The notes beneath the pieces are model-generated. The model made no database searches. It was not told where the DNA came from and saw only the letters and a list, made by a program, of their open reading frames with translations. A stretch of DNA of 64,000 nt from positions 15,181,809 to 15,245,808 of the forward strand of contig CM030848.1 in NCBI GenBank assembly GCA_018105865.1. The letters are read 5' to 3'. This document shows, piece by piece, positions 33,254 through 43,212 of the stretch (position 1 is its first letter; every line of letters begins with the position of its first letter). Both the position numbers and the translations under genes were made by a program. The DNA comes from Metaphire vulgaris (lineage: Eukaryota > Annelida > Clitellata > Crassiclitellata > Megascolecidae).

Positions 33254-36200
33254 TTAGTTGGAGCTCATCCGAATGTAGGTGCGGGCCAGGTAGAGTGTCG
33301 GTCCAGACGGACTGGGCGACGCGTAGAATCCGCACTGCCTGATTCCGTTCAGCACGAACAGCTCGTCTCCGGCGCTGCATCCCCACCACCAACCTCCCGT
33401 ACACCTCTGCGCGTTGTTCGGCGTGCAGCCGGACGGCTGGTTGTTGACGTCACGCGTCGTGAACTTGTACTTCCGGTTTCCGGGCGACATGACGTCGATC
33501 GGAGTGGGCCCCTGGAGCCCGGCCACGTAGAACGTGTATCCGGCCGCTTCCGGATCGACGAGGAACGTGCCGTAGGAGACGGTGTACTTCGCTCCGAACT
33601 GGTCCTGCACGTCGGCGCAGATGGCCCACTGCCGGCCGTTGTTGGTCATCGCGTGGAGGTTTTCGTTGCCCATCCAGTAGCCCCCGGCGGAGTCGCTGAA
33701 TCCGTACTTGTAGGCCGACCACGTCTGGTCCAGACCGGTGTTGGCGTTCGCCTGGACCAGGTAGCGACGAGACGTGCCTGGAAAAACATCCACTCGTTAT
33801 TTAAATGAGACAGGAGAAATCCTACTGATGGTAGAGCACCTAAAATCCAGTTATCATCATCATCATCATCATCATCATCGTCGTCGTCGTCGTCGTCATC
33901 AGATGCTCAGCAAAGAGACAGCCGAAAAAGTGGTTGCGCTATCCACGGAAATTAGGCTTATAGCCTACAGTTGCGTTTTCTCAGACTAACTTATTTCTTT
34001 ATTTCGATCTTTAAAAATAGACAATTAATGATTAATTATCCACAACTTTTACCTACGCCGCCTTTATTCAGAGTAATAAATAGTTCTCATTCAGTTCCTT
34101 TGAGTCCAATGGTCGAGTTTGAAATTAAATTGTCTATCTCAGGAAGACGACGTCATTTTCGTACTGAGGTGCTTTTTCATCAGCAATCAATACCAAGAGA
34201 TACTTTTAGTAACAAAAATGTAGTCAATAAGTAATAGAAAACTGGTAGGCCTAAGTTGAAAAGAAGATTTAAAATATATTTCGTATTATATATAGCTTAT
34301 AGCTTATACAACGTAGAGATTTATGTGGCAACTAATACAGTGACTGCGTGGACACATTACAAATTATAAATTACAATAGCTCGTGCGAAATAGCCAAGTT
34401 TTGAGTCTCTTCTTGAAGGTGTCTGGCGTTAGGGAGAGTTGAACTGAAGAAGGCAGGCGGTTCCATGCCCTTGCAGGCTGCAGCAGTCATGGGGGAAAGG
34501 CACGATCGCCTACAGTATGAAGGCGCATCAACGGAACAACCATTAGTAGAAAGTGTAGTTGTCGTTTTCATTGTCTTCGCGGGACATTTCACAACCCTTC
34601 ACGAGTCGGGCCTGTCCCGCGGGCATCCATTTGAAGCAAAACGCCTTGCGGTATGTCGGCGGCATATGGCAAGACGTTTTGTCTTACAAAGACCCAGGAC
34701 TTAATAAACCCTATTTGGCTTAAACCTAAATCATTCTAAATAACAAACCGGGCAGTTCGAAGGCGCACACGTACCCAGGATAGAGTCGCAGGGCCAGGAG
34801 CCGCTGACCATCGTTGGAGGAGGAACAACCGATGGGTTGGTTGGAAGAGCAGTCCGCGATGTCGTCAGCCTGGTGGTCAATAAGATTTGTTGAAGCGTAG
34901 CGGTTTTTGAAATTGTTCGTCTACTAGTAGTTTGAGGAGTAGCAGTATTTGAAGTCGTGAGTCTCACAGGAGTTGACGATAGGCCTACGATGGTTGACAA
35001 GAGTGACTGAACTGTGGCCGTAGCAGTTTTTGAATTTGTCTGTCCTATAGCTGTCTGAGATGTGTCACTCTGGGCGCTTGATGCGGCTGAGCTAAGAGCA
35101 ATTTTTGAATTCGTGAGTTTAGCAGTAATTATCGGTGACCAGGTACTCCACACCGTTGACTGAAAATAATTCGAGTTCGACAGAATCGATTGTTCAGCGT
35201 CCGTGGTGCCAGTTAATGGCGTAGATTCTACAGCGATAGAAAAGGCATCTGAAACGACAAATACCCCAAAAGCTGAAAAGATGCAGTGAAATTCTAACGT
35301 AGATCTTGCATGCCTTTTATTCAGTGGCGGCTCCAAGGGGGCCCGTGCCCTGAAAAGATGGCCCCCAGTTGGGAAATTCTAATGCTAGATCTTAAACAAC
35401 AAATGGTTGGCCCCCTTTTATTATAACGGCCCCCTTGCCAAATCCTAGAGCCGTTTTTATTATAACGCCAGGTTAGAATTTCGAGACTGATTTACCGTAG
35501 AAACAATTTGGCACCTGTGTTCAGTGGCGTAACCAAAAGGGGAGGGGTTGGTTGGGGTTAAAACCCTCCCTTGGCTGCCGACGAAAAATTTTTACATGCT
35601 TTTTCATACATTTTTCATTTTCGGACGAGATTTTGGGGTCAAAACCGCCATTGGCTGGCTGCCGACCGAAAAATTTCTAAGCGGACCGCAATATAAAATA
35701 GAAAGAATGTAAAGGTGTCCGGGGGAGGAAGGTGACGACCTTTTTGCTTGTCATGGGGTCTGTTGCATTGCAGTGCGAAAATTAACTTAACTTAACTTAG
35801 CACGATTTAAAGTGGCTTAGAAGGCATTACTGCCTGTGTGAAAGCCACTAGGGGCACTAGCGGGGCTTGAACCCGCTCCGTCAGCCTGACGCTCCAGCAC
35901 GTAACCCAAATTGCTGGAAACTCATTTGGAAATCGTTTTTGGCTAAAGAGAAACTACATTAATTTTCAGATTTTGGTTTACACATGCGATAATCATCTGA
36001 ACTGGACCTCTCTGCCTCAGTAATTACAAGTTTATTGCTCACCTTGCAGTCCACAGCTATGAACGTCACTGGCCTGTAAGAAAACGGTTTGAATTCCATT
36101 AGAAAAATAAAATAAAAAGTTTCAAGCTTCTACTCAAATATTGCCCATTTAGTGTTGTATAGTTATTGCTTTTAATGTACTTTTAAAATCAAGCGCTATC

Positions 36201-37040
36201 ACTAGCAATCAACTCAATGCAACTGCTCGCAAAACGCGATAATTCATAACCGAGAAAAACGTTAATTTTTGGATGACTTGGCCACAGGGACATTTTACAC
36301 CCCCCAAACACCCTCTCCCCAACACCACCATCTCCGCCAATTTGAGACAGACACCCCCAACACCTCCTAAATTTCAGGTATGGGATGACCTTTTTTGCTT
36401 GTCAGACTTTTTTGACAGGGGACCCCAGAATTTACCGACACCCCCAAATTGACAATCCTAGAAATAACCCTGCATGGCCAGAAAACCAGTGTTTATTCTA
36501 GACCTCAGGAGAAAATTCCCCCCATAGTTTGAAATTTTCCTCCCCAAATTTTTTTGACATTTCGGAAAGTAGTATGACCTCCCCAACGTCTGTTCCCCAA
36601 AATGTTAAACTCCCCCCAATGTCTAGGTGGCTAGAATAAACACTGCCATAAAGCTGATCTCCATATTGCATAAATAAAATCTCTGTTCTTTTTCTCTAGA
36701 CCTAGGTCTATAGGCTAACCTGTGCATGGTAGCATCCCCGTGTAGCCGCGCAGTGACTGGGCGTATAGTGGAATAGTTCACAGCGTCGTGGATTCGTCTT
36801 GTAGTTGTAGTTGGTGCAGTTGGAATCGTCGCTGCACTGAAGCGCGCAGCGAACTCCCGGCGGAATGCACGCGTCCTCCGCCGTCTGGCGGTCGAGATGG
36901 ACTACACGGGACGGCGGATCGACGACGCAGACCGCCGTTCCGTCGGGAAACGTCGTCTTCTCGAACTCTTCCATCGCGCTGGAGTCACTGACGCCAATTA
37001 GCAGCAGGAAGAAGAACACCGTCACCGAATTAGAGAACAT
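33254..37040 (-). CDS. Secreted PAN/apple-like + Ser/Thr-rich linker + fibrinogen-like protein, paralogue B (449 aa)
   Basis: Four coding exons: 37040-36720, 36073-36043, 35248-34775, 33777-33254; 1350 nt, in frame, stop TAA. Exon lengths and phases mirror paralogue A (exon 1 is 321 nt and exon 2 is 31 nt in both). Signal peptide MFSNSVTVFFFLLLIGVSDS, then a PAN/apple-like module nearly identical to A. Exon 2 codes ASDVHSCGLQ. The linker (about 158 residues) has imperfect repeats of the type TNSKTA, TTSNTA, TTSRTA and differs completely from A. The fibrinogen-like domain has WSAYKYGF, GGYWMG, YTVSYGT, YKFTTRDVNNQPSGC, GGWWWGC and ends ARTYIRMSSN, roughly half identical to A by eye. The pair is a tandem duplication in the same orientation. 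Function is not known. Confidence 0.83.
33856..33900. repeat. (CAT)n/(CGT)n run
   Basis: Ten CAT units then CGT units in the intron between linker and fibrinogen exons of paralogue B. Confidence 0.9.
35326..35456. mobile_element. Truncated hAT-type MITE (GTGGCGGCTCC family)
   Basis: Starts CAGTGGCGGCTCCAAGG, contains AACAACAAATGGTTGGCCCC and AAATCCTAGAGCCG but the right end is broken. In the intron upstream of the linker exon of paralogue B. Confidence 0.6.
35521..35765. mobile_element. Partial MITE (GGCGTAACC variant)
   Basis: Starts CAGTGGCGTAACCAAAAGGG; shares TTTTCGGACGAGATTTTGGGG and GTGACGACCTTTTTGCTTGTC with 23711-23980 and, in part, with the 38.1-39.4 kb elements. Confidence 0.5.
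35783..35925 (-). mobile_element. tRNA-derived SINE with head and body
   Basis: On the minus strand, a B-box-like GGTTCAAGC (35873-35865) within GAGCGGGTTCAAGCCCCGC, preceded by GGAGCGTCAGGCTGACG, then the body CTAGTGGCTTTCACACAGGC ... AAGCCACTTTAAATCGTGC. It links the tRNA-like head to the body seen beside ATT arrays elsewhere. Confidence 0.6.
36285..36472. mobile_element. hAT-type MITE (CAGGGTTATTT family)
   Basis: Starts CAGGGACATTTTACACC and ends AAATAACCCTG. Flanks CTTGGCCA and CATGGCCA agree at 7 of 8. Interior matches 38102-38288. It lies in the intron between exons 1 and 2 of paralogue B. Confidence 0.85.
36487..36645. mobile_element. Inverted-repeat element CAGTGTTTATTCTAG
   Basis: Perfect 15-bp inverted ends CAGTGTTTATTCTAG and its reverse complement at 36631-36645. 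No convincing target duplication. A reversed relative is at 54070-54233. Confidence 0.75.
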
Positions 37041-37179
37041 TTTCCGTAGGAGGTTGTGGTCTCACGTGTCCTTGCCCTACCAAAGGTTGCCGATCTCTGG
37101 TCCCTATGGACCGTTTATTCTGTACCAGTATCAGCACAGTTGCAGCTGCGTCTTTCTGGGGCGACGGAATTTCTGAAAG

Positions 37180-37186
37180 TTTTATA
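37180..37186 (-). promoter_or_regulatory. Possible TATA box of paralogue B
   Basis: TATAAAA on the minus strand about 140 bp upstream of the ATG at 37040. Inferred from position only. Confidence 0.4.
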
Positions 37187-37199
37187 CGGCGGCAAATGT

Positions 37200-38093
37200 T
37201 CCGTCGATAGAAAATCGATTCATAGCCCAGGCGTCGTCATTCGCTTCAAAACTAAAATAGCTCTCCGTGCTAGGTCCAGCTGCTGTTTAGCATCTGGCTG
37301 CTTAACGCTTGCTCTGATATTGGCCTAATCTTAAACATTGACTGGCTGACTGGTTGATTGGTCATTGACTTACTGATTGAGTTGATTGATTGATTGATTG
37401 CTACTGGCTTTGGTCCATTTCAACGGTGGCTTGGTTAGTTTACCTTCAGTCTTGTGAACAAAACCTGAAATTGCAGTTCCTAAAAATATTCCAGTTTCGA
37501 TGGATTACAGTTTTGTAAAATAATGGCTTTCCGTGTGAGGGCAAAGCGTTTATAGCAGCACAAACATTAGGCAACAATTGCAAACCGTGGCCTATTCCAT
37601 CAACGAATCACAATGAAAGTTTCAATTTATTCAATTCAGCTCAATTCAAATTGCATAAGAGCCTTTACGTGCTCAACAACAGTGACATTTTTATATAGCC
37701 TAGTTTTAGCTATACAAGTTGATAAATGTGAAATCTCTAGTCTAATGGAAAAGTTGGTGAACCATATAGATACAAGCATATCGGAATAGGTGAGATTGTG
37801 GAGGGTCATCGGATTTGGTACAGTAAAAACTCGCTAACACGGATCCGGTTAACAGAGACCATGTTAAATGAACATACCGTGACTAGATATGTTTCTTTGG
37901 ACTCGATTAACACGGATATTCGGTTAACCGGACTCTACCCCCCCCCCCCCCACCACCACACCCCGAAGTCCGTATTTACGGGTTTTAATGCGCATATAGT
38001 CGTTTATGTTGACCTGACTACGAAACAGCTGAAACTTTTGGCTGTGCTTAAAGAAATTTGTCCAAAATAGACCAAAAGACGTTTTTGCAATTT
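37200..38093. other. Intergenic, nothing recognised
   Basis: Contains GATT repeats near 37383-37400 and a poly-C/CCA run near 37938-37960. No gene supported. Confidence 0.4.
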
Positions 38094-38101
38094 CCAATAG
38101 G

Positions 38102-38288
38102 CAGGGATATTTTTACACCCTCTAACATTCCCCAACACCCTCTCCCAATTTGAGACCGACACCTCTCCCAATCTCAGCTATGGGATGACAATTTTTTTGC
38201 TTGTCAGACTTTTTTTGCAGAGGACCCCAGAATTTACAGACACCCCCACCGACACACCCCCCAATTGATAATCCTAGAAATAACCCTG
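38102..38288. mobile_element. hAT-type MITE (CAGGGTTATTT family) with perfect target duplication
   Basis: Ends CAGGGATATTT and AAATAACCCTG are inverted with one mismatch. CCAATAGG is repeated exactly on both flanks (38094-38101, 38289-38296). 187 bp, non-coding. Reference copy for the family members at 10216, 36285 and 59380. Confidence 0.92.
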
Positions 38289-38488
38289 CCAATAGGCCTC
38301 CAAATATGCCTAAATTATGAGCTGACGAATTGCCATGTTAGGCCCTGTTATGGTCACTTGGATTGAAAGTCAAAATACATGTAGACGCAGAATTCGCATC
38401 AATTATTATTCTTACAGAACACGCGCTGTGTAGGTCCACTGTATGTTCGAATGACCGGCTCCACACTGCCAAGGCATCATTAAGCATA

Positions 38489-39360
38489 CAGAGGCGGATC
38501 TAGGATCTATTCGGCGCCCGGGGACAAAGTGTACGTTGGCGCCCCTAACAACTGACAAGCAAAAAAGGTCCTCACATCGTTTTCGGCGCCCCTCAACTCT
38601 CTCTTCATATAGTGCTGACGAGCAAAAAAGGTCCTCGCACGTGTTTCTTCCCCTCACCTCGGCGCCCGTGGAACATGTGAACCCCCTGCTCTCCCCTAGA
38701 TCCGCCTTTGTAAACTACAGAGAATGGTATTGGAAGACGTGTGAATGCCTGGAACTTTTGACTGGCAAGTGAAGAGGACCTATTAATCACGTATTTCCAA
38801 AAATTAGGGCACTATCTCTTGTACATCAAAAGTGCTTGACATTCAGAATTTTGCCTGCGGTATTCTCTATTGCGTAAATTGGACATTTTTAAACTACAGA
38901 GAATGCCATGGTATTGGCAGACGTGTGAATGGCTAGCACTTTTGACAGGCAAGTGAAGAGGACCTAGTAATCACGTTTTTTGAAAAATTAGGCCACTATC
39001 TCTTTTATTATATCAAAAGTGCTTGGCATTCAGAATTTTGCCTGTGGCATTATCTATTGCTTAAATTGGACATTCTTAAACTACCAGAGGCGGATCTAGG
39101 GTATTCGGCGCCCGGGGACAAAGTGTACGTTGGCGCCCCTAACAACTGACAAGCAAAAAGGTCCTCACATCGTTTTCGGCGTCCCTCAAGTTCCCCTCAA
39201 CTCTCTCTTCATATAGTGCTGACGAGCAAAAAAAGGTCCTCGCAAGTGTTTCTTCTACTTTATTGTGCATTTCACTTACCCAAATATCCAATTTTGGCGC
39301 CCCCTCACCTCGGCGCCCGGGGACATGTGTACCCTCTGCCCTCCCCTAGATCCGCCTCTG
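38489..39360. mobile_element. Composite hAT-type element: two MITEs bracketing a duplicated unit
   Basis: The whole 872-bp block is flanked by the perfect 8-bp repeat TAAGCATA (38481-38488 and 39361-39368). It starts with a complete MITE (38489-38710) with ends CAGAGGCGGATCTAGG and CTAGATCCGCCTTTG, and ends with a second one (39085-39360) in the same orientation, ends CAGAGGCGGATCTAGG and CTAGATCCGCCTCTG. Between them are two tandem copies of a 179-187-bp unit starting TAAACTACAGAGAATG (38711 and 38890) and a third start at 39077. The arrangement suggests the two MITEs moved together with the DNA between them. Confidence 0.85.
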
Positions 39361-39368
39361 TAAGCATA

Positions 39369-41140
39369 GGTACAGTGTAATATATGGAGCAATAGAATTA
39401 ATACAGAGTACAATACATACGCGTATAGAAGCCTGTATATGCCTTATAATGCCTATTGCACTTCCATCGTTTATGACAAATTACATTGGAAACTGGAGAC
39501 AATACAATTAAAATGACAATAAATAAAGAGCGCGTTACAATAAGCGAAGCGCTCATTATAGAAAGTGCCGACAAAATGACTTATAAAGGGCTCGTGGCCA
39601 TTAATCGGGCCCAAAACATATTCTAAATGGAAGCAAAGTCTAGTGTAGCGAAGCGTATCGTATCTGTCTATATGTCCACGCGCCGGTCAGCCATCCGTCC
39701 TCATCGAGCAGCTGTTTAACAGCGGCGTTGACATTATTTAGAACAATGCAGGGGGGGGCAAATAACGATCAGCAATCAATAGCAGATATAATTATCGGAA
39801 AACGTGAGTCAACAGAAATTTCCGACTTGCTTTTTCACCCAATTTGTTGGGTTCACTATATGCAGCGACTAACCCAAGAAAAGTGGATTTTGGCGTAAAA
39901 ATGGATATTAGCATAAACTTGGGTGAAAAAGTGGGGAGGGGTCCTACCCATACACTTACTTAAATCGAAAGCAAATATTCAAGAGGCACATTTTTACATT
40001 CTGAGCGGTATTTAATAATTGAGTGACATACAATAGTCCTAATTAAGCTTATTACTTGTTGGCAATCTTATAGTCAACCCAACACGGTCGGATATCAACC
40101 CTAAATTTCTGAAATAACAATTTGGTTTGCCTGTATCAAACGAAACGAGGCTTGCATATCATAAATATCTGAAGCGCATTGGCGCTAGTGGTATTTGGCC
40201 TGAAATGTCTAAAAACGATCTGAGAGATAGACACTAAACAGACGCTATATAATCGGTCAGATTGACTGCGCTAGGGGTTCAGCGCGTTACAGTTGTTGTT
40301 TTTATTAACTGGTTTGAGGTTCGAGGTCCTCGGTTTGGGAGGATGGGGAGGAGAAGGGGAGAAGCCGGAGGGAGAGGACGGTGAGGTCGTGTTGTTGTTT
40401 TTTTCCGAAGTCGGTTTTGTCCAATTGAACGAAAACATCGGTAAAAATCGCGATTAATCGATCTTTACGATTGAAACTGATCGATAAAGTAACGAAGATT
40501 CCCTTCGGAAAGGCTGAAAAAGCGTATTCGAAATCTGTAGGTATATTATTGGATAACACTCGCAGTAAAGCCTAGTTAATTTATGATTTATGTAGCGCAC
40601 TATTTGACGACATTGAAAGTACCTTTCTCTGGTTGCGTCAGATTTGTAGAGCGCTGTAAATTTTTGTATACTCAAACGTAAAATTATGTATGATATATAT
40701 TTTTTTATAAATATTGAAATACTGAATATATATATTTTTATAAATATTAAAATAATGATGAATTGGGTTTAACTGGGTAAATTTGGACGAGGTTTATGAC
40801 AAATACGCTATGCTGTAGTTATAGAAATTTCGTTTTATTTACTTTACGATCATATTCATTGTCTTCACAGTTTACAGCTTGAAAAATCATACAAGTACAA
40901 TAATAGTTTTTTTTACTGGGACATTGGTCCATTGACCCAGCTTCTCGTTTCTCAGAACAGCAGGATATAGTTCGGCTCTGGGGTGACCCAGCTCTGTGGT
41001 GGGCCGGGCAACGTCCTTCGGGCGGGTGTTCCTTTACAGGAGGTGGGGAGCTAGGTGGCTCCTCAGGCACACCCTCGGCCTCAACCTATCAAGGGTGTCT
41101 AGTACGTAGGAGGAGCCAGCAATGGTCCACATTAACTAGT
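39369..41140. other. Intergenic, upstream of CPT1
   Basis: No exon or repeat with clear boundaries. A GC-richer stretch at 40920-41120 carries no protein-like frame; it may be promoter-proximal sequence of CPT1. Confidence 0.4.
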
Positions 41141-41148
41141 AAACAGCT

Positions 41149-41165
41149 GGGTCAAAGGTATAAAA
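41149..41165 (+). promoter_or_regulatory. Candidate CPT1 promoter: DR1-like site overlapping a TATA box
   Basis: GGGTCAAAGGTATAAAA reads as a DR1-like nuclear-receptor site (GGGTCA A AGGTAT) running into TATAAAA (41159-41165). DR1 sites bind HNF4 and PPAR-RXR dimers, known regulators of vertebrate CPT1. From about 41170 the plus strand becomes markedly G+T rich and stays so through the gene, as transcribed strands often do, which fits a start site near 41190. The coding exon begins right after an acceptor (ACTAG at 43199-43203), so an untranslated first exon upstream is expected. All of this is inference. Confidence 0.35.
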
Positions 41166-41169
41166 TAGC

Positions 41170-43203
41170 AACTGACAGTTGGTGTTATTGTAATCTGTTG
41201 AAGATCTCTTTGGCAGTTGGGTTTGAAGGGAAGCGTGTTTGGTTTTACCAGTTGTTTTTTGGGTTGTCTTTGTACAGAAAGAAATCTTTGAACAATTTTG
41301 GATTTATCATTTAGTTTTGCTGGATTGTTCTGTAATTTTTTGGATATTCAAAGTGAGGTCAGTTTTATTGAATCCTGTGGCTTAATTGATAGTTTATGCA
41401 ATTTTGTAAGGTTTTGTTGATTATAAATGATGCTGGACCAGAAAGTTTTATGAGAATCCTAATTTCAGATAATTGACTGCTTAGATAATTCTATTGGAGT
41501 TTTTGTGTTGTTTGGAGGCATTGTTTATTGATTGATCCATTGGTTTATGATCTGTAGATGGTGGCTAGTGTTTTTATATGATTTGACCATCGTGATCTGA
41601 AGAGTAGAAAATTGTTTGAATGCATAGGTTTGCTTTACATGGTAATAATAGTTCAATGAGTATTTCCAGTGGTATTTGGAACCCATTTTGCATTCCACTG
41701 ATAGCAAATTTTATTTTGTAGCTACTATATTTTAAATATGATTAATTTTGTGATTTTTGACACATCCTCATATGAGTTTAAAACTTTTTACTTTACACGT
41801 CTTAGTGAGAGTTTCCTTTGTAATATTTTCAAAGATGGCTTCAAATATTTGAATGGGTTATAGTATGAGCGTGAATGTTTGAGTTCTGGTGAGGGGGCTG
41901 TGCAGATTTAGCCCACAATGATGATTGAATTGTTGGGGTTTTGGCCATCCAACCTCTCCCACAAAATGTCTGATCTGGTCTGACAGCCCACTGCTTTTTT
42001 GGTAGAGTTCAAAACAGTGATTGTGTTGTGTAATGAAATCTTATCATTTTTGGGTCACATCAAATATATTCTGCCCTGCTTGCTGCTTAGTTTAACCCCT
42101 TAACTGGGGATCCTGGATATATCCATCCATTTTACATTGAGTTACAGTTAAATACATGGTTAAGGGGTTAATCCTATGTTTGCTGATCAGTGAGTTTAAC
42201 CTGATATGAGATGTTGTTGTTTGAAATATTCAAGTGTTTACTTGGATGAAGGACTTCATTTAGGTAATCAACTTTGACCTTCGACCTTTGACATGTAAAT
42301 TTTAAAGTGTTCCTATTGGCTGAAGTGTTGGACTATGATGTTGTCACATAAATGAGCAAGTACTTTTAGTATCCTGTATGTCCTTGCCCATGAGCAAGTT
42401 GGCTAGCAGTGACTTTTAACCTTTCCATAGTAGATGTAATCATTATTTGTAAGTTTCTTAGTGGATCCTTTGCCTGGCAAGTGATTAGATTTATTAAGGA
42501 AAATAATTCTTTAATGAAGTTGAGAAAAATGTAAAAATAAGTGGCTGATGTTCAAAATGGGAGTGGGGGTCTGACACCCACCTAAATACTTTAATAACTG
42601 GGAGGGTTGTACATGTAAAAGTCAAACTTCTCTACTCACACTCAACCAGCCAGTAAGGATTCTTTAAACTCCTCGACCCCAGAAAATCTGCACAAAATTC
42701 TGAATAGAGACAGTAAATTGAACTTAGAAGATGGCTGCTGATGTGGAACGGGGCAACTTGCAACCTAGTTATAATAGTGTCACCAGTCCTTTATTAATCT
42801 CACTTTAACCAGCCAAGTTATTTTCAAAAGCAGCTTGCCTAGGCTCTTCACAAGCGTCTCATTTGCATTTGTTTGTATGGGGTTCAACAGACGGAACACT
42901 AACAAGGACAGAAAATGGTAGATCATAAAAAGTGCATGTTATTGCATCAGTTAGATTACCGGTAGATTACGGTAGAAAGTGTTTGCGAATACTTGATCTC
43001 TGAATGGCTGACCCATTTAGACCTGTTATTGGAGTTAATAAAGACAGCATAAATATCAGTCAGTAGATTCCTTGTACTCTTTACCATACAATGCAATGGA
43101 AAATAACATGACAGTGGAGATTTGATTTTAAATAGTAAAAACCTTAGTTATATTATTTGGAAATTTAGTATATTTTAGGATAATTCTTTGGTTTTGTGAC
43201 TAG
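41170..43203 (+). other. Probable CPT1 5' UTR exon and first intron
   Basis: G+T-skewed sequence between the candidate promoter and the acceptor before the start codon. The exact donor of the untranslated exon could not be chosen. It hosts the third 72-bp piggyBac-like copy. Confidence 0.4.
42092..42171 (+). mobile_element. 72-bp piggyBac-like MITE, copy 3
   Basis: Interior 42096-42167 is exactly 72 bp between two TTAA words, ends CCCCTTAAC and GTTAAGGGG reading as inverted repeats. Inserted in the presumed first intron of CPT1. Confidence 0.8.
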
Positions 43204-43212
43204 AGTTGAAGA

